Numbered from the stretch's first letter, positions 17,002-27,025 are shown. The stretch is DNA of 64,000 nt from CAVWDU01 sp963840725 (GCA_963840725.1 CAWIZY010000003.1:1-64000), one strand, 5' to 3'. Made by a program: numbers and translations. The notes: a model not told the origin generated them from the letters alone.

Positions 17002-17707
17002 CTCCTCCATCCACTACTCGCTGCGATCGCCGGTCACCTCCCCATCCCAAGCTAATGGGACGCCGGTTAACTTTCGACAACATATCAGCCTTGAACTTAT
17101 CAGAACCAAAGGCCCAAGCCTGGTTTGTCGCATAGCGCAATTCGTCCAGTAGGCGAGGTGGAATTTCTTCCTCGAAGAGCCCCTGATAGCGACGCTGCCG
17201 CTCCAGAGAAGATTGACCCAATCCCCGATACAAAATATGGGGTGTTAAGAGATCGCACGGCGCGCCGAGAGCGTTAGAGTGATAACTGGACCAGGGATAG
17301 TCCTCCGGAGTACTGACCATGTTTGCCCGGACGGGGTTGAGTTCTATGTATTTTGAGACAGTGAGAAAATAATTGTCAGTATCGATGAGCGTTGACTTAT
17401 AGCGTCCCTCCCATAGCGTACCGGTTCGCCCGTAACGATCATTGAAATACCTGACGTATTTCCGTCCCAATGACTGCATCATTTTGCCGCAATTACCAGA
17501 GCCTGCTGGTGTCAGCAGGAGGTGAACATGATTTGTCATCAATGCGAACGCGTGTATGGCCACACCGCTCGAATCGGCTGCCTCTGAAAGATATTCGAGG
17601 TAGCAACGATAGTCGTTCTCTTCCTCGAAGCAGGGCGCCCGGTTATTGCCCCGCTGTATCACATGGTGCGAGCAGCCAGGCACATAAAGTCGGGCCATCC
17701 TGGCCAT
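16985..17707 (-). CDS. REP-associated tyrosine transposase (RAYT-1)
   Basis: A 240-residue single-strand DNA transposase of the IS200/IS605 (Y1) superfamily. It has the metal-binding HUH motif in TNHVHLLLTP (near residue 60), the GRTGTLWEGRYKS block and the catalytic Tyr in SKYIELNPVRA (near residue 120). The start MARMARLYVPG at 17707 is conserved in two truncated relics at 6.0 and 6.3 kb. Its 3' end lies inside an inverted copy of the GGAGTCTGACCCC repeat, and three direct copies lie 84-157 bp upstream of the start. This gene-plus-flanking-repeat layout is typical of RAYTs that mobilise REP sequences. It appears intact. Confidence 0.92.
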   Translation of the reverse strand: MARMARLYVPGCSHHVIQRGNNRAPCFEEENDYRCYLEYLSEAADSSGVAIHAFALMTNHVHLLLTPAGSGNCGKMMQSLGRKYVRYFNDRYGRTGTLWEGRYKSTLIDTDNYFLTVSKYIELNPVRANMVSTPEDYPWSSYHSNALGAPCDLLTPHILYRGLGQSSLERQRRYQGLFEEEIPPRLLDELRYATNQAWAFGSDKFKADMLSKVNRRPISLGWGGDRRSQRVVDGGGDQGV

Positions 17708-17790
17708 ACATTGGTCCGGTGGGGTTTGAGATGTGCCCAGGATGACCGACGATGGTTTGTCGGGGAAGATCAAATTCGCGCATCATTCAT

Positions 17791-17864
17791 CGAGTCTGAC
17801 CCCTTGACCTTTGACCTCATGGAGTCTGACCCCTTGACCTGACCTCATGGAGTCTGACCCCTTG
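17791..17864. repeat. Three RAYT-1 repeats upstream of RAYT-1
   Basis: Copies of (G/C)GAGTCTGACCCCTTG are at 17791-17806, 17821-17836 and 17849-17864, spaced 28-30 bp and separated by TGACCTCATGG-type linkers. They are in opposite orientation to the copy at the RAYT-1 3' end. Confidence 0.9.
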
Positions 17865-17891
17865 ACCTGACTGCTCAACGCTGGGCAGAGA

Positions 17892-18905
17892 TCAGTAGCG
17901 CACACCGGCCGGCGGGGTGAAGCTATCCAATACAGAGAGGTAGTTCTCGCGTTCGTAATCCGCCGGGTTGGCGGCATTGCGATAGCTCAGGCTGCCCTGC
18001 ATCTGGCGGACGGAGTCGTACTCATGCTCCTGCAGCCACCCCGACAGCTCATCCAACATACCTGAGAGACGCCCGGGCCCCCGTTCCAGCAGTACACTGC
18101 ACAATTGCACCACGTTGGCCCCCGCCAGCAGTGCCTTCAGCACGTCCTCGGTCTGGTGGAAGCCGCCAGTGGTAGCCAGGTCAATGTCCAGCGCGCCGCG
18201 CAACATCGCCGCCCAGCGAACTCGCAGCAGGGATTCATAGGATGAGGACAGTTCCAGCGCGGGCTCCACGGCCAGGGTCTCCAGATTGATATCACTCTGG
18301 TAGAACCGGTTAAAGATCACCACCGCGTCGGCGCCCGAAGTCTGCAACTGCCTGACCAGGTGTATCGGCGAGGAAAACTGCGGCGATAACTTGACGGCTA
18401 TGGGCAGGCTGACTTCGGAGCGCAGGTGCTTCAGCACCTCGAGATAGCGCTGTTCCACATCCAGTGCCGTCTCCGTGATATCGGCTGCCACGTAGTACAC
18501 ATTGAGTTCCAGGGCATCCGCACCCGCCTGTTCCAGTTCTCGGCCGTAGTCTACCCAACCCTCATTGCTGATGCCGTTGAGGCTGGCAATGACGGGGATT
18601 TCCAGGCTGGCCTTCAAGGCCTGCAATTGAACCAGGTATTTGTCCAGGCTGCCCTGGTAGCCCGGCTGGTCTGGGAGAAAACTGCTGGCCTCGCCGTGAC
18701 CCAGAGTCTGGTGCTGGATGAAGCGATCATACTGGCGTTCTTCTGCCAGAATCTGCTCCTCAAACAGGGAGTACATCACCAGAGCGGCAGCGCCGGCATC
18801 CTCCAGGTGACGAGCGCTATCGAGCGTCTTGCTCAGCGGCGAAGCTGAAGGCACCAGTGGATTCTTCAGCTCTAACCCCAGGTAGTCAACGCGCAAATCT
18901 GTCAT
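17892..18905 (-). CDS. Dihydroorotate dehydrogenase-like flavoprotein (NifJ partner)
   Basis: A 337-residue TIM-barrel protein of the PyrD superfamily, with NPLVPSASPLSK near the N-terminus, VKLSPQFSS, ADAVVIFNRFYQ, and LLAGANVVQLCSVLLERGPG near the C-terminus. It lies 11 bp after the pyruvate:ferredoxin oxidoreductase stop, and in many bacteria this dihydroorotate dehydrogenase-like family is found next to nifJ. It is therefore unlikely to be the pyrimidine-pathway enzyme; a redox role linked to NifJ is inferred. The ATG at 18905 is preferred to longer readings that overlap nifJ. Confidence 0.85.
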   Translation of the reverse strand: MTDLRVDYLGLELKNPLVPSASPLSKTLDSARHLEDAGAAALVMYSLFEEQILAEERQYDRFIQHQTLGHGEASSFLPDQPGYQGSLDKYLVQLQALKASLEIPVIASLNGISNEGWVDYGRELEQAGADALELNVYYVAADITETALDVEQRYLEVLKHLRSEVSLPIAVKLSPQFSSPIHLVRQLQTSGADAVVIFNRFYQSDINLETLAVEPALELSSSYESLLRVRWAAMLRGALDIDLATTGGFHQTEDVLKALLAGANVVQLCSVLLERGPGRLSGMLDELSGWLQEHEYDSVRQMQGSLSYRNAANPADYERENYLSVLDSFTPPAGVRY

Positions 18906-18916
18906 ATCACTCTCCC

Positions 18917-21900
18917 CTATTCCCGGCCCGGTTCGTCCGCCGGTGACCACGACATCGCGGCCAGCTGCTGGTAGCGGTAAAAGCGTTGAGCGACGTCCTG
19001 CTCTGCCTGGGCAAAGAGCGTTTCAGCCCTGTCCGGGTCGGCGTACCACAACATATTGAAACGGGTCTGGCCGTTGACGAACTCCCGGTAGGGAACCGAC
19101 GGCGGTTTGCAATCCAGCTTGAGAGGGTTCTGCCCCTGATCGGCCCGCCGTGGATCAAATCGAAACAGGGGCCAGTGGCCACTGTTGACCGCCAGATCCT
19201 GCTGCTGGTGGTTCAGGGACATGTCCACGCCGTGTGCGATGCAGGGCGAGTAGGCAATAATCAGCGAAGTCCCCGGATAGGACTCTGCCTCCAGAAACGC
19301 GTTGAGGGTCTGGGTGTCCTTGGCGCCATAAGCCACATGAGCGACATACACGTTCTCGTAATCCATCGCCAGGCGGGCCAGGTCTTTCTTGCCGGTGGAT
19401 TTACCGCCGGCCGAAAACTTGGCAACCGCACCCCGTGGTGTCGCCTTGGAGGTCTGCCCACCGGTGTTGGAGTACACCTCCGTATCCAGTACCAGAAGAT
19501 TGACGTTGCGCCCCGAGGCCAGCACGTGATCCACCCCACCGAAGCCGATATCGTAGGCCCAGCCGTCACCCCCCATGATCCAGACACTCTTGTGGCAGAG
19601 ATTCTCGGCATGCTGGTGCAACATCGCCGCAAGGGGATGCCCCGATAAAGCCAGCTCCTGTCGCAGCTGTTCCACCCGTTCGCGCTGCTCATGAATCTCG
19701 GCCTCGTCACGCTCGGGGCATGCCAGTATGGCTTCAGCCAGCCCCGGGCTGAGGGCATCACTCAGACTGTTAAGCAGCTGCTGCGCGCGATCCCGCTGGC
19801 TGTCGATAGCTATCCGTATACCCAGTCCGAACTCGGCATTGTCCTCGAACAGGCTGTTGTTCCACGCCGGCCCGCGCCCCGCTGCATTGGTCCGCCAGGG
19901 CGTGGTCGGCAGGTTGCCCCCGTAAATGGAGGAGCAACCGGTGGCGTTGGCAACCAGCATTCGGTCGCCAAACAACTGGCTCGCCAGTCGGACGTAAGGT
20001 GTCTCACCGCAACCCACGCAGGCGCCGGAAAACTCGAAGTGGGGCTCTGTCAGCATGGAGCCTTTCAAGGTATTGAGTTTTATTTCCCTATGGTCGTACT
20101 CTGGCAGACCGATAAAGAAGTCCCAGTTAGCCACCTCCGCGTCACGCAAAGCCTCCTGCGGCGCCATGTTCACCGCCTTGCGGCTGCTGTTGGACTTGTC
20201 GCGGATCGGGCAAATATCCACACAGAGTGAGCAACCGGTGCAGTCCTCCGGCGCCACCTGGTAACTGATATGAACCCCCTGGGGGAAATCTTTGCCCTTG
20301 ATCTGAATGCTCTTGAAGGTCGGGGGTGCCTCGGCCAGTTGCTCCTCGGCAAACGCCTTGGAGCGAATAGCGGAATGGGGGCAAACGAACACGCATTTAC
20401 CACAGTGCGTGCAGAGCTCGGTTTCCCATACCGGTATTTCCAGCGCCAGATTGCGCTTCTCATAGGCGGCAGTACCCAGGGGCCAGGTGCCGTCGTCCGG
20501 CAGCAGGGATACCGGGATCAGATCTCCCCGGCCGGCAAGGATCTCACCGGTCACCCGCCTGATGAAGTCCGGGGCATGATCAGGCAGGTCCACACCGGTC
20601 TTGAGCACGCTGGTAACCTGTTTCGGCACTGCCACCGGGTGCAACTCGGCCAGAGTGCTGTCAATGGCCTCGATGTTCAAGGCGGCGATGCGCCGGCTTT
20701 TGCGACCGTAGGTCTTTTCCACCGCTTCCTTGATCGCGGCGATCGCCTCTTCCTGGGGTAGCACACCGGAAATGCCAAAGAAGCAGGTTTGCATGATGGT
20801 GTTGATCCGCTTACCCATACCCGCATCCTGGGCCACACGGTAAGCGTCGATGACAAAGAATTTCAACTGCTTGTCAATAATGTGTCGCTGATAAGATTCC
20901 GGCAGCGTGTCCCAAACAGACTCGGGGCCAGCCTCGGCATTGAGCACAAACGTGCCACCAACGGCGGCTTTTTCCAACATGTCATAGCGGTCCAGGAACG
21001 CCGGCTGGTGACAGGCCAGAAAATTGGCCTCCCCGTCTTCCACCAGGTAAGCGGAATGAATGGCTTGTTCGCCAAAACGCAGGTGAGAGATGGTCACAGC
21101 ACCTGACTTTTTTGAATCGTAGACGAAATAGCCCTGAGCATGGAGTTCAGTTTTTTCGCCGATGATCTTGATCGAATTTTTGTTGGCGCTAACGGTACCG
21201 TCGGAACCCAGGCCATAAAAAAGCGCCTGAAAGCTGCTCTTATTTGCGTTGCTGCGAAAGCTGTCATCCCAATCCAGGCTGGTATTACCGACATCGTCAT
21301 GAATACCAATCGTAAACCCGTTGCGCGGTATTTCGCTCTCCAGTTCTCGATACACCGCCGCTACCATTGCGGGGGTAAATTCCTTGGAGGACAGGCCGAA
21401 GCGCCCACCGACCACCCTGGGCATAGCAGCCCGGCGCTCCATCGCCAGCGCCGTCACCACGTCTTTGTAAAGTGGCTCGCCGTCAGCCCCTGGCTCCTTG
21501 GTGCGGTCGAGTACAGCGACCGATTGCACGCTGCGGGGCAAGGCGGACACCAGCAGCCGGCTGTCCAGCGGACGGAACAGGCGCACCTGCAAAACGCCTA
21601 TTTTTTCGCCCCGGCCCTGGAGGGTATCTACCGTTTCACGCACGGTCTCCGCCCCCGAGCCCATGATCACAATCACCCGCTCGGCGTCCTGCGCGCCATA
21701 GTACTCGTACAGGTGATACTGCCGACCGGTGGCAGCCCCGTACTCGTTCATAAGCTGCTGTACTATACCGGGGAAGGCTGCGTAGTAAGGGTTGATGGCC
21801 TCTCTGGCCTGGAAAAACACATCCGGGTTCTGGGAACTGCCTCTCAGCACCGGCTGCTCCGGTGACATGGCCCGCTGGCGATGGCGCGACAGGGCGCTTG

Positions 21901-22492
21901 CATCGGACAAATCCAGCAACATTTCCCGGGTAGGCAGCTGCACCTTGCTCACTTCGTGGGAGGTACGAAAACCGTCAAAGAAATGCAGGACGGGAATCCG
22001 GCCGCGCAGGCTCGCCTCCTGGCTGATAAAAGCGAAGTCCAGTGCCTCCTGTACCGAATTGGAGCAGAGCATGGCGAAACCGGTGCTGCGGGCTGCCATC
22101 ACATCACTGTGGTCGCCAAAGATGGAGAGCGCGTGGGTGGCCACCGTGCGTGCCGCCACATGAATCACCGCAGGGGTCAACTCGCCGGCAATCTTGAACA
22201 TATTCGGCAACATCAACAGCAGCCCCTGAGAGGCAGTAAAGGTTGTCGACAGGCTGCCGGCTTGCAGGGCACCGTGTATAGCCCCGGCGGCGCCGGCTTC
22301 ACTCTGCATCTCGACCACTGCCGGGACCGTGCCCCACAGGTTGGGACGCCCCTGCGCACTCCAGTCATCGCAATGCTCTCCCATAGGCGAGGCCGGCGTG
22401 ATCGGATAGATGGCGATGACTTCATTGAGCAAGTGCGCAATGTGCGCAACCGCTTCGTTACCGTCTAACATGGCTGTTTGCTGCGCTGACAT
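18917..22492 (-). CDS. nifJ: Pyruvate:ferredoxin (flavodoxin) oxidoreductase
   Basis: A 1191-residue single-chain enzyme converting pyruvate + CoA to acetyl-CoA + CO2 with electrons to ferredoxin or flavodoxin. The N-terminal pyruvate-binding domain contains YPITPASPMGEHCDDW. A ferredoxin-like insert has CTHCGKCVFVCPH (near residue 694) and CTGCSLCVDICP (near 747). CVGCGETPYV (near 826) provides further cluster ligands. The thiamine diphosphate site is GGDGWAYDIGFGG with DTEVYSNTGGQ (near 974-1010). Length is normal for the family. The start at 22492 (MSAQQTAML) follows GGGG; readings further upstream are less likely. It forms an operon with the downstream PyrD-like gene. Confidence 0.95.
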   Translation of the reverse strand: MSAQQTAMLDGNEAVAHIAHLLNEVIAIYPITPASPMGEHCDDWSAQGRPNLWGTVPAVVEMQSEAGAAGAIHGALQAGSLSTTFTASQGLLLMLPNMFKIAGELTPAVIHVAARTVATHALSIFGDHSDVMAARSTGFAMLCSNSVQEALDFAFISQEASLRGRIPVLHFFDGFRTSHEVSKVQLPTREMLLDLSDASALSRHRQRAMSPEQPVLRGSSQNPDVFFQAREAINPYYAAFPGIVQQLMNEYGAATGRQYHLYEYYGAQDAERVIVIMGSGAETVRETVDTLQGRGEKIGVLQVRLFRPLDSRLLVSALPRSVQSVAVLDRTKEPGADGEPLYKDVVTALAMERRAAMPRVVGGRFGLSSKEFTPAMVAAVYRELESEIPRNGFTIGIHDDVGNTSLDWDDSFRSNANKSSFQALFYGLGSDGTVSANKNSIKIIGEKTELHAQGYFVYDSKKSGAVTISHLRFGEQAIHSAYLVEDGEANFLACHQPAFLDRYDMLEKAAVGGTFVLNAEAGPESVWDTLPESYQRHIIDKQLKFFVIDAYRVAQDAGMGKRINTIMQTCFFGISGVLPQEEAIAAIKEAVEKTYGRKSRRIAALNIEAIDSTLAELHPVAVPKQVTSVLKTGVDLPDHAPDFIRRVTGEILAGRGDLIPVSLLPDDGTWPLGTAAYEKRNLALEIPVWETELCTHCGKCVFVCPHSAIRSKAFAEEQLAEAPPTFKSIQIKGKDFPQGVHISYQVAPEDCTGCSLCVDICPIRDKSNSSRKAVNMAPQEALRDAEVANWDFFIGLPEYDHREIKLNTLKGSMLTEPHFEFSGACVGCGETPYVRLASQLFGDRMLVANATGCSSIYGGNLPTTPWRTNAAGRGPAWNNSLFEDNAEFGLGIRIAIDSQRDRAQQLLNSLSDALSPGLAEAILACPERDEAEIHEQRERVEQLRQELALSGHPLAAMLHQHAENLCHKSVWIMGGDGWAYDIGFGGVDHVLASGRNVNLLVLDTEVYSNTGGQTSKATPRGAVAKFSAGGKSTGKKDLARLAMDYENVYVAHVAYGAKDTQTLNAFLEAESYPGTSLIIAYSPCIAHGVDMSLNHQQQDLAVNSGHWPLFRFDPRRADQGQNPLKLDCKPPSVPYREFVNGQTRFNMLWYADPDRAETLFAQAEQDVAQRFYRYQQLAAMSWSPADEPGRE

Positions 22493-22780
22493 AGCAAGCC
22501 CCCAGGCAGGCTGAAACCTGTTGTGTAAGCCTCTACTATGTATCGGGGAACACAAGATTTCCTTGAGATAGCGCAACGAAAGCCCTTCCACGCACACTTA
22601 TTCATTGCCACGCGGGCCCGCCGATGGGACATTTAGAGGGAGCGACCAGTCGCAGGGCCGTCAACCAACGCCGCTCAAAGTAACGGCATGTCGAGCGCCA
22701 GCCAGCGAAGAAAAACGCGCGCAATCCGCAATTCTCAGAGTATTCGCGCCTTAAAATGCCCGGAAAAAACGGAAGGACAT

Positions 22781-25501
22781 ATGCCTGATCAGCCGGAAAA
22801 CTCGGTGGCCTGGTACAGCCAAACCCCCGACCAACTGATGACAACGCTGCACAGCAGCGCTAATGGCCTGAGCTCCGCAGATGCGGCCGCACGCCTCCTG
22901 GTAGCCGGCCCCAACGAGATCGAATTCAAAAAAACGCCCGCCTGGGTGCGCTTTTTACGGCAATTCAATGACCCCATGGTCATTATCCTGATGATCACCA
23001 CGGTAGTGACCGGTACGCTTACCGTCATGGGTAGCCCCATGCTGCCGGATACCATTGTTATCGCCAGTGTCGTCCTGCTCAATGCCATACTGGGTTTTGT
23101 CCAGGAGGGTAAAGCTGAGGGTGCCCTGGATGCACTGCGCAACATGATGGTGCAGGAATGTCTGGCACTGCGCGACGGCAATCAGCAGCGCACGGCGGCC
23201 AGGGAACTGGTACCCGGTGACGTCGTGGTGCTGGAAGGTGGCGACAAGGTGCCCGCAGACGTTCGCTTTCTCGAAGTCAGTGATATCCACGTTGATGAGT
23301 CTTCGCTCACGGGCGAGTCGGTCCCGGTGCAAAAAGTCATCGATGCGCTGGCGGGTGAAGACCTGGTGCCGGGCGACCAAAAAAATACCGGGTTTTCCGG
23401 CACCTACGTGACTCGAGGTACCGCCAGAGCGGTTGTGGTCGAAACCGGCCGACACACGGTTTTTGGTCAAATCGCCGACATGGTCAAAGAAGTCGAAACC
23501 GGCATCACCCCCCTGCAAAAGAAAATGAAAGCCTTCGTAAAGACGCTCATCGTAGCCATTCTTATCGTCGGGGCGTTCAATTTCGGCTACGGGGTTTACC
23601 TGGGTTATACCACCACCTACAGCTTCCTGGGTGCCGTATCGTTGGTGGTCGCCGCCATGCCGTCCATGCTGCCGGCACTGGTAACATCCATCCTCGCCCT
23701 GTCCGGCATTGTGATGGCCGGGCGCAAAGCGCTGATCCGCAACCTCCCCGCAGCAGAAACACTGGGAGCCACTTCGGTTATCTGCTCAGACAAGACCGGC
23801 ACGCTGACTGAAAACCGCATGACCGTCACCCGCGCGTATGCCGGCGGCAAGGTCTACGAGGTCAGCGGTACCGGCTACGATATTCAGGGCCAGTTCTTAC
23901 TCGAAGGTGAGGCCATTGCGGCATCAGCTGTTCCCGCCCTGATGCGGTTACTCGAATGCGGATTCTACTGTAATAACGCCCACCTCAGCGGCAAGGGAGG
24001 TACCGGCGACCCCACCGAGCTGGCCCTGCGGATCTCCGGCGCAAAGGCGGAGTTGGTTGTGGATGGGGTCCACAGGCAGGTGGAAATCCCCTTCGATTCT
24101 ACTGCCAAGTACATGGCGGTACTGGTAGAGCGGGCTGGGCTCCGCACCATATTGGTTAAGGGGGCACCTGAGGTGGTCGTGCAGATGTGCAGCACCGAAC
24201 TGGATACCAAGGGTGAACCTCAGGCCTTTGATCCCGAGTCCGCCCTGCAGGCGGCAAAGGATTTTGCCCAGGATGCGCTGCGCACGCTGGGGTTTGCCGT
24301 GAAAGAGCTGCCCCCGGAGCAAAGCGAACTCAGCCATAAAGACCTCCGTGACCTGTGCTTTGTTGGCTTGCAAGGCATCATCGACCCTCCCCGAGCCGCC
24401 GCGATCGTTGCCATCGAAGAGTGCAGGCAAGCCGGCATCCGGGCGGTGATGATTACTGGTGATCACCCCGACACCGCTCAGGCCGTTGCCCGGCAATTGG
24501 GTATCGAGGCGGACCAGGTAGTGGCCGGGGCCGCACTCAGCAAACTGGATGACAGCAAACTGCGTGAGGTGACCGAAGAGGTGTCCGTGTTTGCTCGGGT
24601 TGCGCCCGAGCATAAAAAGGCCATCGCCCAGGCCTTACAAGCCAACGGCCATGTGGTGGCCATGACCGGCGACGGGGTTAACGATGCACCCGCACTCAAA
24701 GCGGCCGATATCGGTATCGCCATGGGTATCAGCGGCACTGAGGTGGCCAAGGAAGCCTCGGATATGGTGCTGGCCGATGACAACTTCGCCACCATTGTCG
24801 CTGCCGTCGAGGAGGGGCGTCACGCCTGGAACAATCTGCAAAAGGCCATTCTGTACACGCTGCCCACCAATGCCGCCCAGGCCCTGCTCATCATGGGTGC
24901 CGTACTCCTCGCCACCCAGGTGCCGATCTTTTCGGCCCGCTTTGTGCTGGAGCCGGTGCAGATTCTGTGGATCAACCTGCTCGACTCGGTGTTGCTGACC
25001 ATGCCTCTGATGATGGAGCCCAAGGAAAAGGGCCTCTTACGAGCACCACCGCGCGCACCCGATGCACAAATCATTAACTCTCTGTTCCTGCAGCGGGTAA
25101 TCGTGATCGGCTTGGCCATCGCGGTGCCGGGCTTTCTGATCTATCATCACTTCGGCGCCGCAGCGGTGGTCAATGGAGTCGTCGTTGATGAGCTCTTGCT
25201 GACCCAGGCTCAGACCGCCGCCTTCTGGGGCATTCTGTTGGCCCACTTCGGTTATGTGGTGTCCGCGCGCTCTATCTACGATTCGGTATTCACCCTGAAC
25301 CCCTTTTCCAACCGCTGGCTATTGCTCGGCATCACCCTGAGTATTGCGATCCGCTTTATCCCGACCCTGGTGCCAGAGGCCTCGGCACTGTTTAGAACCG
25401 CGCCATTCCCAACCGAATGGTGGCCCCTGATCCTGTTGTGTTTCTTCCCCAGTTTTCTGGCCATAGAAACCGACAAGGCCCTGCGCAAACTCTGGTCATA
25501 A
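22781..25501 (+). CDS. P-type cation-transporting ATPase (P2-like) with atypical M4
   Basis: A 906-residue inner-membrane pump. Features are TGES (near 177) in the actuator domain, the phosphorylation site CSDKTGTLTEN (Asp near 336), the hinge TGDGVNDAPALKAAD (near 630) and about ten membrane segments with an SERCA-like C-terminal bundle. The M4 ion-site motif, PEGLP in calcium pumps, reads PSMLP here. The M6 NxxxD/P region reads WINLLDSVLLTMPL, so calcium cannot be assumed. The ATG at 22781 has GGAAGGAC just upstream; earlier starts lack one. It is divergent from nifJ, with a 288-bp gap that holds no other gene. Confidence 0.9.
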   Translation: MPDQPENSVAWYSQTPDQLMTTLHSSANGLSSADAAARLLVAGPNEIEFKKTPAWVRFLRQFNDPMVIILMITTVVTGTLTVMGSPMLPDTIVIASVVLLNAILGFVQEGKAEGALDALRNMMVQECLALRDGNQQRTAARELVPGDVVVLEGGDKVPADVRFLEVSDIHVDESSLTGESVPVQKVIDALAGEDLVPGDQKNTGFSGTYVTRGTARAVVVETGRHTVFGQIADMVKEVETGITPLQKKMKAFVKTLIVAILIVGAFNFGYGVYLGYTTTYSFLGAVSLVVAAMPSMLPALVTSILALSGIVMAGRKALIRNLPAAETLGATSVICSDKTGTLTENRMTVTRAYAGGKVYEVSGTGYDIQGQFLLEGEAIAASAVPALMRLLECGFYCNNAHLSGKGGTGDPTELALRISGAKAELVVDGVHRQVEIPFDSTAKYMAVLVERAGLRTILVKGAPEVVVQMCSTELDTKGEPQAFDPESALQAAKDFAQDALRTLGFAVKELPPEQSELSHKDLRDLCFVGLQGIIDPPRAAAIVAIEECRQAGIRAVMITGDHPDTAQAVARQLGIEADQVVAGAALSKLDDSKLREVTEEVSVFARVAPEHKKAIAQALQANGHVVAMTGDGVNDAPALKAADIGIAMGISGTEVAKEASDMVLADDNFATIVAAVEEGRHAWNNLQKAILYTLPTNAAQALLIMGAVLLATQVPIFSARFVLEPVQILWINLLDSVLLTMPLMMEPKEKGLLRAPPRAPDAQIINSLFLQRVIVIGLAIAVPGFLIYHHFGAAAVVNGVVVDELLLTQAQTAAFWGILLAHFGYVVSARSIYDSVFTLNPFSNRWLLLGITLSIAIRFIPTLVPEASALFRTAPFPTEWWPLILLCFFPSFLAIETDKALRKLWS

Positions 25502-25678
25502 AAGTAAAGTAGCGTTTCGTTAAAGTGTTTGATCAGTCGGGCCGCGCGGGCGTTACTCCCTCGGTAGCGCCATCCTGGAGCGAGAGTCCGGCTTTGTGGA
25601 ACCGGTAAGTGGAGATTGCCCGGTAAACAACTCCGAGCACCTTGCCGAAGGCCTGGGTATGGGTGGCTCGATTGGCCG

Positions 25679-27025
25679 TCAGTCGACAGCAGGCAGTCGG
25701 ATGCAGCGCAAGATCGATATCAGGCTGATAGCCAGAAGCAGCAGCAACACCGCGGAAGTACCAAGATAACTATCCAGAATACCCAGCCCCGCACCACATA
25801 CCAGGAACACGCCGATGACCGTGTTGCTCACAGCCGTATACTGTGACCGGTTTTCACTGCTTGCCATGTCGAGCAGATAGGTTTTCCGGCCCACTCTCGA
25901 GCCCTGGTGGGCAACGGCGGCACCAAACAGCAGCGATGCGCCGGCCAGCGGATTGCTCATCAGGCCAGGGGCGCCATGGAATAGTACCAGGGTAGCGCTA
26001 ACCACTAGCATGGAAAAGGCAGCAGATGCCGCCATGACATACTGCGACGCCAGGTCCGACCAGCGACCCCAAATGGGTCCTGAAAGCAGACCTGCGGCTC
26101 CCTCCGCGAACAACAGAACGGCGAGTGTGGAGGCCGCGCCATTGCCTGAACGCTGGATCAGAATTACGATATAGGGAATGGCGAAGGCGGTAGACACCAG
26201 CAACATTCTGGCGATGACGAAGTCGCGGAAATGCCGGTCGCTGGTCAACAGGCTGAGGCTGGAGATTGCCTCGGTGATAGCATTGCCACCTCCCTCAGTG
26301 GCCCCGGGTGTCTCCGGAATGCCTGCGTAGACAGAAGCCGCTAAAAGCCACAGAAGCATAGCGACGCCCAAGAGTAACGCGAAAACGGCGGTATCGCCGG
26401 TACCGCTGCCAGGCCCCGGCGCCAGCCACAGTATCGCGGCCACCGACAGTGTTGCCAGCCCGGCCGCCGAAGCCGCCCAGCCGGTGAGGCGGCCGCGGCG
26501 AGACTTGGAAACCGTCTTCCCGAGGACATCCTTGGCTGCTACTGAGCAGACGCCGCGGGCCAGGCTGAAAACCGCGAGCAGCGCCACGATAATCCATGAT
26601 GCCGTCGGCCCAGGCAGGGTGATGAGTGCGACGATCATCCCCAGCAGTGCGAGAGCCTGCCCCAGGCTACCGGCCACCCAGAACCACTTGCGCACCGGGT
26701 GCTGGCGAATGAATTGGGCCACAAACAGCTGGGGCAGCAGGGACAGGGACTCCCGCAGCGGAACAAGTAGCGAGATGAGAAATGGCGGCGAACCAATGGA
26801 GGACAGCATCCAGGCCAGCACCAGTCTGCTGCTAGTCAGCGCGTCACCCAGCTTGGTGAGGGCCTGTGAGGCCAACTGGGCGAAAAAGGCACGAGGCTGA
26901 TCGTCGCAGGCGGCTTCGGGGATATCGCGGCAAACGCGCGCGTCCTCCTCTGCCACCAGCATTTCGTATAGCTTGTCGTAATCGGGTCCGGCACTAGTCA
27001 TGCAGTCTCTACGACCGTGATGCAC
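25679..27025 (-). CDS. MFS-type transporter
   Basis: About 448 residues with some 11-12 hydrophobic segments after a soluble N-terminal stretch of roughly 60 residues (DYDKLYEMLVAEEDARVCRD). The motif GRWSDLASQYVM and the arrangement in two six-helix halves fit the major facilitator superfamily; the substrate is not recognisable. A second in-frame ATG at 27001 (MTSAGPDYDK) is an equally plausible start, as neither has a strong ribosome site. Neighbours give no functional clue. Confidence 0.75.
   Translation of the reverse strand: MHHGRRDCMTSAGPDYDKLYEMLVAEEDARVCRDIPEAACDDQPRAFFAQLASQALTKLGDALTSSRLVLAWMLSSIGSPPFLISLLVPLRESLSLLPQLFVAQFIRQHPVRKWFWVAGSLGQALALLGMIVALITLPGPTASWIIVALLAVFSLARGVCSVAAKDVLGKTVSKSRRGRLTGWAASAAGLATLSVAAILWLAPGPGSGTGDTAVFALLLGVAMLLWLLAASVYAGIPETPGATEGGGNAITEAISSLSLLTSDRHFRDFVIARMLLVSTAFAIPYIVILIQRSGNGAASTLAVLLFAEGAAGLLSGPIWGRWSDLASQYVMAASAAFSMLVVSATLVLFHGAPGLMSNPLAGASLLFGAAVAHQGSRVGRKTYLLDMASSENRSQYTAVSNTVIGVFLVCGAGLGILDSYLGTSAVLLLLLAISLISILRCIRLPAVD

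Noticed and set aside
19691..24613. Long open frames on the strand opposite nifJ and the P-type ATPase
   Set aside because: They mirror the codon structure of clearly real genes, lack ribosome sites and show no recognisable domains.
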